Source: Scleropages formosus (lineage: Eukaryota; Chordata; Actinopteri; Osteoglossiformes; Osteoglossidae). From it: DNA of 64,000 bases. Each line of letters starts with the position of its first letter. Position 1 is the first letter of the stretch. The stretch lies in NCBI RefSeq assembly GCF_900964775.1, contig NC_041827.1, positions 5,357,501-5,421,500 of the forward strand. The letters run 5' to 3'. The notes under the pieces were generated by a model that was not told the origin of the DNA, did no database searches, and saw nothing but the letters and a program-made list of their open reading frames with translations. The position numbers were made by a program, and so were the translations under genes. Positions 47,942 to 59,800 of this stretch are shown here, one piece after another.

Positions 47942-49917
47942 CAGAGTCCCAGATCATCTGCGTCGGTTGTTCTTAATCGAACTTGTGTGAAAGTTAGTTG
48001 GTGGACGTCGTCTCGAGGCGAGGAAGTGGCCCCTGGCTTCTGTTCTGGAAGGTAACACGCACAGGGCGCGCGCGTGCGCGTGTGTTGTTGTTGTGCGAAT
48101 CGCGGTTCTTAACTAGCGTGGAAAATGTGTGTTGCGCTCGATCTCCAGATAACAAGAGGAAAATGGACGAGATCGACGCTTCTTCGGCGGTCAAGATAAA
48201 GAGGGGCGATCAGAAGACATCAGACCTGATCGTCCTGGGTTTGCCCTGGAAAACTTCCGAGCAAGATCTGAAGGACTACTTCAGCACTTTTGGGGAAGTT
48301 ATTATGGTGCAGGTGAGCGGATGGATGCAGCCGCACGATTGCTTGCACATCCGGTGTCCAGCAGGTGGCGCGGTGGTTTAGAGCCGCAACCCTCGGACCC
48401 AAAGGTCGCAGGTTCGAATCCCACCTCCGGCTGTAGTACCTTGACCTGAGCAAGGTCCTTACCGTAAATTTCTCCAGTAAAATGACCCGGCTGTATAAAT
48501 GGGTAAATAATTGTCGGTAACGCTGCAAGGTGCTTTGGGAAAAGTGTCAGCTAAATGAATAAATCTAATGGAAAGTGAGTAATGAATCATTTCAATCCCA
48601 TAAATCAGTCCGTTTATGAAAGTCCAAACCTGCGGTGTTCCGAAAAAGCTGAATGTCCTCGGATCCCGTTCCGTCGATGATACTTGTGATCAGAGGTAAC
48701 TGGTTGTTGCCATCGGAGTCGCTGTCCACTTAAGTTTTATTCCATGTCACAGATAGGGTTACCTTGAGTACTAAATGCTGACAATGTTCTCTTCTTAGGT
48801 CAAACGAGATGTGAAAACTGGAAATTCTAAAGGGTTCGGCTTTGTAAGGTTCACTGATTATGAGGCACAAGTGAAAGTGATGTCACAGCGGCACATGATT
48901 GATGGAAGATGGTGTGACTGTAAACTTCCTAACTCTAAGGTATTTTTGTCTCCATCCCGTGGTTGTCATCCCTTTATTTCAATCGCGCCGTGTCACTAGT
49001 ACAGTCGGCGTTAACGTGGACGTTAAGAAGTGGAACTCGGCCTGAACTCGGACTGCCCTGTCCGAGTTAAAAGGAGGCTGGGGAGAGGGGTGGCTTTCCG
49101 TGCCTGACATCTCTTGCACGTTTGTGTTCTTTGTGTGACAGCAAGGCCCCGATGAGCCCATGAGGAGCAGAAAAGTGTTTGTGGGCCGCTGTACTGAAGA
49201 CATGACTGCTGAAGAGCTCCGCCAGTTCTTCATGCAGTATGGCGAAGTCACAGATGTCTTCATACCCAAGCCATTCCGGGCCTTTGCATTTGTCACCTTT
49301 GCCGATGATCAGGTAATCGGGTGTGGCGGTCGCCGCTTTTCTTTCACTGGTGCCATCTGCGGTTTTACGGTAACCGGTGTGCATCTTGTGTGTGTATTCC
49401 GCAGGTTGCCCAGTCTCTCTGTGGCGAGGACCTGATCATTAAGGGCGTCAGCGTACACATCTCCAATGCAGAGCCTAAGCATAACAATAGTAGGCAAATG
49501 ATGGACCGCGGGGGCCGGTTTGGGAACGGAGGGTTTGGAGGTCAGGGCTTTGGCAACAATCGTGGTGGGCTTGGGAATAGTACTAACAACATGGGTAGTA
49601 GTGTAAATTTTGGTGCTTTTAGTTTAAACCCAGCTATGATGGCTGCTGCGCAGGCTGCCCTGCAAAGCAGCTGGGGCATGATGGGTATGCTGGCCGGTCA
49701 GCAGGGCCAGTCGGCCGCCTCTGGCAGTACTCCTGCTGGGCAAACTAGCACGACTCGGGAGCAGAGCCAGTCCTTCAGCTCGGGCAGCAACAGTTATGGC
49801 ACAAGCTCCGCTAGCCTGGGCTGGGGGACTGGCTCTAATTCCGGCAGCAGCAGTAGTGGTTTCAACTCCAGCTTTGGCTCCAGTATGGAGTCAAAGTCAT
49901 CAGGCTGGGGAATGTAG
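47604..49917 (+). CDS. tardbp: TAR DNA-binding protein 43 (TDP-43)
   Basis: A nuclear RNA-binding protein that binds UG-rich RNA and controls splicing, RNA stability and its own level. Exons 47604-47844, 48149-48312, 48799-48939, 49142-49312 and 49405-49917 give 409 aa, against 414 in human. The N-terminal oligomerisation domain is residues 1-79. The bipartite nuclear signal is at about 83-99 ([17 protein letters not shown]). RRM1 (about 106-178) has LIVLGL and [11 protein letters not shown]2 (about 193-260) has VFVGRC and RAFAFVTF. The glycine-rich low-complexity tail keeps the aggregation helix ([17 protein letters not shown]) and the end SKSSGWGM. Between these, the Asn/Gln-rich stretch of mammals is replaced by Ser/Thr-rich sequence. 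The N-terminus has one extra residue (MAELYIRV rather than MSEYIRV). Intron 1 has a (TG)20 tract and intron 2 a SINE. Confidence 0.98.
47891..47940 (+). repeat. (TCTG)n/(TG)20 tract in tardbp intron 1
   Basis: A short TCTG run leads into twenty uninterrupted TG units at 47901-47940, about 57 bases after the exon 1 donor. In the transcript this is (UG)20, the preferred ligand of TDP-43 itself. Confidence 0.97.
48366..48566 (+). repeat. SINE group D copy in tardbp intron 2
   Basis: The full order is present: 'ggtggcgcggtggtttagag', GCAGGTTCGAATCCCACCTC, 'gagcaaggtccttacc', 'ctccagtaaaatgacccgg', 'gctgtataaatgggtaaat' and the tail 'gtcagctaaatgaataaat'. It is the clearest group D copy in the window. 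Confidence 0.82.
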
Positions 49918-52430
49918 CTTGTTTTTGAAGTGTTTGCACTTCTAGATAGTATGGTAAGTATTTTGAAAAAGAAAAAAAGGAGGAAAAAAAAAAAAAAAAA
50001 CTTTTCCCCAAGATTAACTTGTAATATTCTTGGTATTTAAAATGCAGTTTTGCCTTTCTTTTTGTTACTAGAACATACAATGAATGTTTTTGTACATTGG
50101 GGTTAGCCTGCACATGAGAAATGTGAAGTGGTTGAAGTGAATTGTTTGCCAGTATCAAGAGTTAAAACACTACTTAAAGTGTGATTTATTTAGTTTTTCA
50201 TGTTAAAATGAAAATTTAGTGGCAAACTAGATTGTGATTTAGTAATGCTATGAAATTTCCTGAGTATTATTTCAGTATATGTTCAACCACAGTCTTATTG
50301 GTTTGTCTTGAATTAGGTTCTGTTTGCAGTTTCTCTTTTTTTAAACGTTTTACGGAAAAGCCTTCATTGAAATCTCTTCTGCAGTTCACCACCTCTTTTC
50401 CAATTTCCCGGGAAGAAGCCCCTCATTGGCAGCAATGTTCGAGCGGTCTCAGTATCAGTTCCCCTCTTCCCATGTGTAAATGCTATGCCATCAAAGAGCG
50501 CAGCTTCACTCTACATATACTGTGTTAGACGGTGGGTGTTGCCTTTTTTCTCTCCACTTTTTTCATGGAATACAAATCTTTTTCTGTGCTAATAACGCTT
50601 TTGAGAACATTGAGTGGGATTGGAGGATGGATTGGTGGTGGCCAGGCGTGAGACTGAGTATGAGCGAACGGAGAGAGAAAAAGAACGAAGCAAGTGTGGA
50701 AAAGACTGGTTGTGCGATGAAAGGAAAAGAGCGCCTAATGACTGCGAGAGCTTGGACGAACCTGTGGCTTTGGTGCGCGAGTGTGAACGGGAGAAGCCTT
50801 GGCAGCAGTCCCAAGAAAGCGTGTTTGAGGCATCACAAGGACATTCAATAACTTCTGCTTGGAGGTCCCTAGTGGGCTTTTTGGTTTGTTTTCACCCCCT
50901 TCCTTTAGTGTTATGATTAAACATAAAAGTAGAAAACAATGTAGTGGAATGTTTAGCAGTATGCATATTTGTAACTTTCCTTGCTATATTATCTGATGTG
51001 AATGCTGTATGGTGTGTGCTCTACTTTCCTTGTCATTGAACTGTCAGTGTGTACACGTGACTTGATGCTGGTGATGTTTGTGCTGAGGACACTGGGGGAG
51101 CTTGAGGCATGTGTGATGGTGTAAGTGATCTGTGTCTAAATGGTGAGATCTGGAAGTCTTTCAGAGTCCTTTTAGACTGCTTTTGTTCAGTGTGTTGAGT
51201 GCATTTTTTATGACGTGTCGATTGAAGGGAGATCTCTAATAAAGTTAATTTGAATAGGCATTTGTCTATTTAATATTCATTTTGGCAATTGGATTTTTAA
51301 TTGAAATGCAAAAATCCTTATTTAATTCACATATTTAGGGACCTTGGATACTGCTGACCAGGCTGACACCTGAATCCAGAGAAGTCTATTTTCAGAAGAC
51401 TGAAGACCGGAGTCGATGGAGTGTTGATGGTCCCAACAGTAACTGTGAGGGATGGCAGCTGAATGCCTTTACCTGAAAAGGGGCTTCTTCACTTTCTAAC
51501 CATGATCCCTGGAAATACCTCACATTTAAATGGACAATTTAAAATGGGAACGGGGCGGGGGTTAAGGGAGACCCTTTTTTTTTTTTTTTTTTTTTTTCTT
51601 TTCTTTTTTGCTTGTCCCCCCCCCCCCCCCATCTCTAAACCCAAATTCCTTTTAAAACAAGAGTGGATTATTGGCTAGAATTTTTAGTAAGCCAAATATA
51701 CCTTGCATTATTTGAATTATATATGAAAACTCAGTGCAAGTTTGTTGATCGTTTGATTTCAGAGTAAATGTTTAGAACAAAACTGGGTAATTTCTTTGAA
51801 AGCAAAGTCTCCTATGTTTAAATGTTTCAAACACATGTTAATGGGATAAATTTTACAGAAAATTTGTGTGCGCTACATTATTTGACAATGCCGATTCTTT
51901 ACAGGTTTTCTTCTGTTGATACAGTATAATAGTATGAGTTGTAGTAGGTCATTTTTAGGACACGTTTGGACATTTGTGATAAAGTACGCAAAAGGATTGC
52001 TGTAAGACTTGTATTTTGCAAAGGATGATATTAATTGCAAAGGTAAAAGCTGATACCTGGAACCACATAACTTGTCATACATTTTCTCCATTATTTTAAT
52101 CCCATGAATTGTACATTTTCTACTTTTTTAAAGTTTCTTCAATAAATTTGTGTAATTATGAAACATTTAGGTGCACAATTAAAGAAACTTGGATAGTGTA
52201 ATACCAGATTTTGTAGTTAAATTAAGTTCCATTCATTCAAGTGGTTCAGTCAACTGAAAATATGGGTATTACTCATGGATCTTCAGTGTGTAGCAAGTCT
52301 GAATAGTACCAGTGTAAATCATTTACATTTTGTTTCTTTTGACAGATGTTTCTTCTGCCATTTTAAAAGATCATTTTCCAGTGTTCACAGCTAATGTCTG
52401 ATACTACATTTAACTGCAATAAATGCTCTG
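49918..52430 (+). other. tardbp: tardbp 3' untranslated region with several poly(A) signals
   Basis: Long non-coding sequence follows the stop. AATAAA signals occur at 51238-51243, 52141-52146 and near 52420, so short and long 3' UTRs are plausible. A GU-rich stretch lies at about 50995-51165. A long T/C tract (about 51574-51632) follows the first signal. In mammals TDP-43 binds its own GU-rich 3' UTR and lowers its mRNA. Conservation of that loop here is inference. Confidence 0.6.
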
Positions 52431-53167
52431 TGTGTGAGAACTACCTGAATATGGTCAAAAGTAGCTGAAGGCATAGGACTGCTATATGTTAAGAGGCAGT
52501 AATCTGTGTGAAATCTGCTTTATTTTTATAGTCTTCAAAATGTTGAAAGTATATGGTCATGAAAAAAAGACCTGAGGAATTGATTTCATACATGGTAATA
52601 TCCTACTCACAACCACAAGGGAGTTGAGTACAACAGTAGGGTGCTGCTGTCATTGTTCACCAGAGAGGTACAAGAACAATCCAGTGGCCACAGCCACTTG
52701 TAGGAAGATTTGATTTCTACAAATAACCTTGAACTACATCTTCACTATGTGGTTTTATACATCAAAAAACCTTTAAGCCCTTGTCTACTGACTGATAAAA
52801 GCTAAATTAAAATGCTTTTCAGTTTTAATGACATGTGCCACTCCAAAGATTGATACAATCAATTGAAAAACAATGTTTTTATTGGGTTTTTCATAACAGT
52901 CTCCAAAATGCGTACTGCATTGTGGAGAATGAACTGTTAAGAGATTTGTGCCAATGTCTGGAGCTTTTTTTTTTTTTTTTTTTTTATAAACAGTTCAGTA
53001 TTACTCTGGTTGATTCTGTGCTTTCCTTCCTGTCTGTCACACTGATTTGCACTTCGAAGGGGGAGTAGGGAGAACAGACATGTACGACATGTATGCATGT
53101 CACTACGTACAAAGCGTTTTACACCTTTTCTCCTTTTCATGGAAGACACCTCAGGAAATTCCTCATT
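52431..53167. other. Gap between tardbp and cenps 3' ends
   Basis: The two genes converge here. The DNA is AT-rich with a poly-T tract at about 52966-52985. No gene or repeat was recognised. Part may belong to either 3' UTR. Confidence 0.5.
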
Positions 53168-55060
53168 TTAGGTCATGTCACAATCCTCATTGCCTGCAGT
53201 TCCAGCCCCAGTCTGGCCATCCTCACTCTTCCTTTTTCCTGTGTTCTTCTTCCTCCGTTCCTTTTGCTCTTGGTTTGTTGATGCAAGCTCCTCGCTCCTC
53301 CTCGTAATGTGGTTGTACTGCAAGAAGAATCCAAAGTACTTTTTTCCCCCTCTAGACAGCAAGCATGTTGAACAATAGACAAAATTCTTATATTTACAAG
53401 GTTCATTCCTAAATTGTTAAATGGCAGACTTCAGTCCTACTGGGAAAAAGAGGGAAAAAAAATTGTCCTTTGCATTTTTACTTTGACAGGTCTGAAATAA
53501 GATTAATGAATGCAGGTGTAGAGTGGGTAACCCGGACAACTTGTAAAGGAATGCCAAAGTAGATTTTCGGTAACAAGTTGAACCATACTTTTTTTTTTTT
53601 TTCCTACCTTAATATATAATAACACAAGTAAATCTTGGAGAAGCCATCTAGTGTGCTATCCTGTGTGTCCAGGGTGACTGTTTTAAATCCAGTTTTGACT
53701 TGCAATTAAGGTTTGTGGCCAAAGAAATACTCATCTTTAGCAGTGTCTGATCTAGGTGTTATTTCAGCCCCCTTCGTCATGCCACTTGCATGAAGAACTT
53801 GAGTGTGAAAGGAAGTTTCTCTGCATCCTCACCAGTGCCGTACTTCTCCGAGCCACCAGCTTGACATCCTCCGAATTCACCGTGGTCCTTTTTGCATGCC
53901 TGAGATGAGAATGAAACAACCCTTCAGAAAGCACATTAAAAAGTCACACAGATTAATGCATATCACAGGTATGGCCACATTATATTCGTGAAGTAAACTA
54001 CTTTGCAATACAAATTTCTACATTTTCAATGAGCCCAGGAAAAGCTTTATTCTACAGTTCAGTTGTATTACTTTACATGATAGTTGGGTAATTATTTTAA
54101 ACAGAATACCTTGCAAAGGCCTCCAGATCTTTTGCAAAAATGTCTGTAATGGAACACAAGCCAGGCAACAATTTAGACGAGTGTTTACATAAAGACCAAC
54201 GGATACTTTGAACGATACACACATTTTGAAGCAGGAACACAGGTACAAAGCCAACATGTAAAACAAAACAAAACAAAAAAAAAAAAACGAAAAATAACCG
54301 AAACAGCCAAACAATGAATGAGATGAGCATGAATGTCACTCGTCGGTTGATTCACGGGAGGCACGGTGGTGCAGCGGGTAGCGCTGGTGCCTCGCAGAGT
54401 CCGGGTTCCAAAGACACGTGTCTCAGATACACCGCCCATCTAAACCGCCCTAGTGTGTGAAAGAGCCGTCTATGGCCGCCCGTCCGCCCGCACCCACCGC
54501 ACTGCCTGTAGGTGGTCTCCGCAATGGCCGCCAGCACCTCCTTGTTGAACCTCTTCCCACCGTCTCCTCCAATATCCTCGCACAGGCGGCCGACTGTGAA
54601 GTGCAGCGCAGCTTTCAGTCTCTGCACAGGCCGGAGACAAGACGAAGAAAAGGTTAGCGACACCTGACCGTCACTGCCTGGGACACAGTTAGCGCACAGC
54701 AAGCTCGCCGCGTCACCTCAAACTTTTTTTTTTTTCTTTATTATTATTAAACAAATCACACACAATACCAGAACATTAATTCAGAACAGTCAACTTAGCC
54801 AGGGGGAATTAAAAAAAAAAAAAAACGTAAATTATAAAACACTCCAATAATAACCAAATATTACATCACAAGACCTAAGCGTCACCTCAAACTCAAAGTC
54901 AGCCACCAGAACGCGGTCACACTATGTGACTGACTGACTGACTAGATTAACTTTTAAATATCGCGGGCAAAAGCCATAAAAGTGCCTTTCCCGCGTCTTC
55001 AAAAAAAAGCCACGGTGTGTTGTTGTCGACAACCTGGTGAAGTGAGAAGTCTTCGTCCAT
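53168..55060 (-). CDS. cenps: Centromere protein S (CENP-S/MHF1)
   Basis: CENP-S is a histone-fold protein. It pairs with CENP-X in the CENP-T-W-S-X kinetochore complex and in the MHF complex that serves FANCM in DNA repair. Minus-strand exons are 55034-55060, 54498-54621, 54110-54143, 53833-53899 and 53168-53317. They are in frame with GT-AG junctions and give 133 aa (human 138). The tiny first exon encodes MDEDFSLHQ. The histone fold reads RLKAALHFTVGRLCEDI, EVLAAIAETTYRQC, FAKDLEAFAR and HAKRTTVNSEDVKLVARRS. These align residue for residue with human CENPS. The tail is charged and lysine-rich (KERRKKNTGKRKSEDG) and ends NEDCDMT. Intron 1 carries a poly(A) retro-insertion and intron 2 a SINE fragment. 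TARDBP and CENPS lie close together in humans too. Confidence 0.95.
54352..54460 (+). repeat. SINE group B head fragment in cenps intron 2
   Basis: It begins GGAGGCACGGTGGTGCAGCG and continues 'ggtagcgctggtgcctcgc' and 'gagtccgggttcc'. It then breaks off, so only the tRNA-like head and a little body remain. Confidence 0.6.
54725..54878 (-). mobile_element. Poly(A) retro-insertion with 15-bp target-site duplication, in cenps intron 1
   Basis: Identical direct repeats GCGTCACCTCAAACT lie at 54710-54724 and 54879-54893. Read on the minus strand, the 154-bp insert ends in AATAAAG followed by a long A-run. This is the structure of a 5'-truncated LINE or LINE-mobilised transcript. The source family was not recognised. 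Perfect flanking repeats suggest a recent event. Confidence 0.75.
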
Positions 55061-56150
55061 TTTTTCAGAGTTTAGTCACGGCCGACGTTTTATCACGTCC
55101 AACGTAATACGTGAGAGGATAATTGCGACAAGTAAGTCTGCCGCGACAATCCCGCAAACAGACATTGAATCGTTGCCGCTAACTTTGATATCGTATTTCC
55201 CGTCAAGTTTTACCGCGGTCTACGGAAGCTGAGATAGGACATAAATTTCGTGACTCAAAGTCAAACGCGCACGTTGTAGAAAAGTTCGCCAGTGGCTGTG
55301 AAAGTACATGAACTAACTACATTCTGCATAGGCAGATACTAAATCTGAAGTGCAGGGGCTTTTGAAGTCTCACCCAGCAAATGAAATCTCAAGTTTAGTT
55401 TGTGAATGGTGTGTGGATAATGGTTTCCATGGCTCAAACCCAGATTGTACAGTACAGTATTAGTTTTGGTATGAACTTTTCCAGCACTCCTGTTTTACAC
55501 CTACCAATCAAGCTGAAAGAATCACCAGTGACAGATAGCTCTCAACTAAGTAAATTTCCATTGACATTTATTCATTTAGCAGACCCCTTTCTCCAAAGTA
55601 AGGTACAACTCAAAGAATAGTGCATTTTTGATGTACTCTTACATAGTCCAATACACCACCCTTTAATCCACATACATTATATGAGTAGCTGCAAATAGAA
55701 TTGGTAGTGAGTATTTTTAAACTGATAATGTTGTTAAAGTTTATGGGGCAGACACAGTAGGAGGGAAGTGGGTCTAAAACAGATATTTTGAGGCCCTTCT
55801 TCAACATTGAGCATGATCCAGCAGTTTTGAGTGTGGGAGGGAGCTCATTCCACCACAGTGTAACCTGAACCGATAACCTTGGGGCTTTAGATTTTGGGCC
55901 TCTTGTGTGTGGGACCACCAGGCATCCAGAAGTGCAACTATCTGTAAACTCATGCTAGCCAAATACTTTGGATGTGCTCTAAGTCTGTAAGCAACTTCAC
56001 TCTGAAACAACTGTAAAAGACCACACATATGAGATTTCATTACATTCCAAAACATATGTTTCAACTCATTCTACAGTGAAAAATTTTGAAATACATAATA
56101 GCTGTAATTTATATTTTTAATATGATAATTAGGTATGTAGTATGCAATAA
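55061..56150. other. Region between cenps promoter and otud5 3' end
   Basis: The first 200 bases (55061-55260) are CpG-containing and should be the cenps promoter. From about 55562 to 56062 the minus strand looks like an old LINE 3' fragment, including a frame with LWWNELPPTLKTAGS and LKKGLKIS, a pattern common at the C-terminus of fish LINE polyproteins. No host gene is seen. Confidence 0.5.
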
Positions 56151-56159
56151 TGATCAAGA

Positions 56160-56850
56160 GAATAAAAAATGCAGCTGCTCACATTTTCGTTCATTTTATT
56201 GGTTTCTGCATAAACTTAAACTTGCTGGTTTCCATTAACTTGATTAAGTTGAAAAACCACCAAAAATGCTTTCCCAAAATCTTATAAAATTGTTGCACAA
56301 ACTATGTATATTACCTTAACATGTTTTTCCCTGGAATTTTTCTCAATGCTTTAAAGAAATTGGAAAAAAATGCTAACAATTATGCCAACATATACATCAC
56401 CTCATTTTAATGAAAACATGCAAAGAATGTGCTGTTAGAATGTGGTAAAATAAATACCAATATATGTATTTGCCTTCCTGTAAACTTATGTTTATGATTA
56501 TACATTGTTCAACGGGGGAAAAAAAAGGACGTGCTTCATCTTAAATTTAAATCTAAAAAAAGTGAGGAAACAAATTTAGCACTTATTCAATTTTTCCTGA
56601 AAAAGGAAATTAAACATATTAAACAAATTGTTCCTTAATAATGAATAGTATGTATGTGGACATTTCTTCTATGATGCTGTTGATTTTATTTAAACATGCA
56701 TCTAAATAAGTCTGCTACTATAATTTGTATTATAAAGGTATAAGCATGGTTATAGTGGTACAATACAGGTTGGGTTATAAGAGGCAGAGGAGAGAATAGA
56801 GGTCAACACCAAAAAATGCTGAGATGACTTAGGGGAAGAAATCCATCATA
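56160..56850 (-). other. otud5: otud5 3' untranslated region (approximate)
   Basis: AT-rich DNA downstream of the stop. Minus-strand AATAAA-type signals occur within it (for example near 56190 and 56680). The true end was not determined. Confidence 0.4.
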
Positions 56851-59800
56851 TCAACTGCTGTCTGGAGAAGGCTCTCTGTGTGCTGTGTTCTTCTTCATGC
56901 TATCGAGGTACTCTTGTTGTGAAACGGCCAACACAGAGGCCAAAATTTCATCATCTTCCCAGTCTGTTAGACCTAAAGAGACAAATGACGAGACATGATG
57001 ATGGCGAGTGACTTTGTTCTGGTCCCTGTTCTTATCCCTGCGTTCTTGTCACTTCCCTGACAAAACTGATCATGTATAAAACAATTTTCCCTCTTCCTTG
57101 TTTTCAGGTTTATTGGAAATATTAAAGCTTCAGAAATATCATACCCTCAAATCATACAGAATATAAAAATTGTGTTAAACTGAGTTAGGAACTTCTCTGT
57201 CTTAACATGCTTTTTGTTTTGTTCTTAATGTGGACTGGGACAAAGTAGTATAGTGTTTAGAGCTGCCACATTGAACTTAAAGAACCCTGATTCAAATCTC
57301 ACCTCCTGCTCCACTAAATACCTTCACATTATAAGTCAGAGAAAAGGTTAAATAAGCAAATGTGAATGGTCTATGACTCACAACTGTAAAAATTAAAGTA
57401 CAGGTAGTTGTCCACTTAGGACATGTGACTTATGACGACTCATCCTTACAATGTCAATGCCATCAATCTTATTAGATCTGACGATGACTGCTACATCGGG
57501 TCTATGATGACACTGGTTGTAGCTGCAGCCGCAAAGCACCCATATTTCTTATTGCTCAGTAAGTACATCTACCACTGATCGCATTTTATTTACAAAACCT
57601 TTTTAGATTTTGTTTGTGATTCCATTCAAGTTACCTTTTTAAAAAAAGAAAAAAAAAAAAAAAAACAATGGCTAGCTAGCAGAAACAAATATTCTGGTGG
57701 TGTAGAAAGGGGAAAAAGTTAATTTACACATGAAAGTGTAAATAAGTGAACCATGAAAATTACTGTATTTATATTATATATGAGTACTATTTTAACACAA
57801 CATGAAGTCAGTGCAAAATATAACAGTGATATTATACAACTAAGCCTTCATGCATATTAATTATTTATTTATATGTTCTCAGGGTTTAGATATATCATTT
57901 ATACAAACCAGACCGACGAATTTACGACTTATGATGAATTCAACTTCTGACAAAGTTGTAGGAAAAGAACCTCGTCATAAATTGAGAACCACCTGTACAG
58001 TCCAAGGAACATGACTTTCTAATTTGAAAACTATTCTTTCAGCAATGACCTGAGTTAGTCGTTAATTAGTAGTCAATTAAATGAAATGATGAAAGTTTTC
58101 AGTAGGCTCCTAACAAAGACCCAACTAAAATATATAAACAAACACATTATCACACCCATATTGTATGACGCTTGGGACCTTGGAGACTGGTTTATCTTAC
58201 CAAAGGCAGTCGGTGACATTTCCTGCATGATCGCACGGTACCCGAGAGTAGGGTACAGTGACACCAGAGGGGAGGATGTAGTTCTGTCCTGACCCACCGA
58301 GAACTGGCTACTAGGACCTGAGGAAGACGACATAAGCACCAGAAACATATGCGGTCTCAGGACACAGGGTCTCTTAAATTTCACTCTGATCCCCCATCAC
58401 TGAATTTTAGCAATTCTGTGACATATACTACAACATGAATACAGTATTTTTATGGAAAGTGTAATATGCATCCATCTGCTTTGGCAAATGGTGACCCTCG
58501 TTTCCAGTGACTGACCTGGAGCACAGGGTGAAGGGGGCTTGGGTATGACCAAGGCTGCTCCAGCAGTGGAGGGAGACTTTGCAGGCATTTCAGAATGGGA
58601 GGAACCCAAATGCTCAGGAGACGCATCTGAGCCACGCTGCCGGGGTGAGCGGCTGCTCCAGTCCTCAGGAACACTAGATTCTGCTGCTGTGGCTGAGCTG
58701 CATGCTGCACTGGCCTTGCGTGGCTGTGGAAGACAGAGAGATGAGGTCACTGAAAAAGTAGTTTAAAATGAATCCCTGCAAGGATTTCACAGTAACAGAC
58801 CCACTGCATGTTTTATAGTTTTATGATCTAGTCTGTAGAAGTTAGAATCCAGCATTTCCTGGTTCTCTCATAAACAGTCGTCCTTTCCACAACTTTCATC
58901 TAAAATTATTTTCTAACAAAATAAAATTTTTGTAAATGGATTGTAAAAAGTACTACAATTTCTTCCAAATATATAATGTATTGAATAAATATGTAATGAA
59001 TAAATTTACACCAAGTAAGTAATAAATTTTAAGTGAACATTAATTATGGCTCTTAAAAATAGAGCCATTTCTGTACTCCAACATTGGAGGGCCAACAATA
59101 ATCACTTTTATATACGTATTCCACTGTTGCCTTGAACGAAACTGACACAAGGGGGTGGTCTTCAACATGACTGAGGAACACTAGCTACAGAGCAAAAAAA
59201 AAAGAAAGAAAAATGCTGAACCCCTCTCTGGTACTCACCTGTCTCGCCCGTTTCTCCTGGTCCCGCAGCCACTGCAGGTAGGATTCCCGTGCCACCTGTT
59301 CCTCAATGGCCTCGTTGGTCGCCTCCCAGTCTGTAGCTCTCTTCTTGTCCTCCAGCATTTGCTGCTCGATCCAGGACTCCTCCGAGGTCTTGATGGCATT
59401 CTTCATTAGCGACTGGTCTGCATACTGCTTGGAAGGGGGGGGGGGTTTGGTGGGTTGTCAGATGTAGCATCAGGAATTCCCAAATAATTTCCAATCTCTC
59501 ACAAACATCTACAATACACAAAAATCTAATACTTCTACCTGCCTTACACCAAATCAACAAAAGGCTAGCAAGCATTGATAAATTTGTCAGTTTTTCATAT
59601 TAGTTGTACAGAAATGTAACTGAAGTTATTAATAATATTCACTTATATGACACTTTTTTCCAAAATAGTTGCAAGCAGCTTAAAAATTATTTATCAATTT
59701 ATACAGCAGATTGATTTAAACTTGAGCAATTGACAATCAGTTTCTTGCTTAAGTGCACTGCATTAGGAGCAGGGATTTGATCCCTGGTCCTTTGGCTGAA

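Noticed and set aside
47505-47957. 150-codon minus-strand frame opposite tardbp exon 1
   Set aside because: It is antisense to a strongly conserved TDP-43 exon and runs into the TG repeat (His-Thr repeats), a typical artefact.
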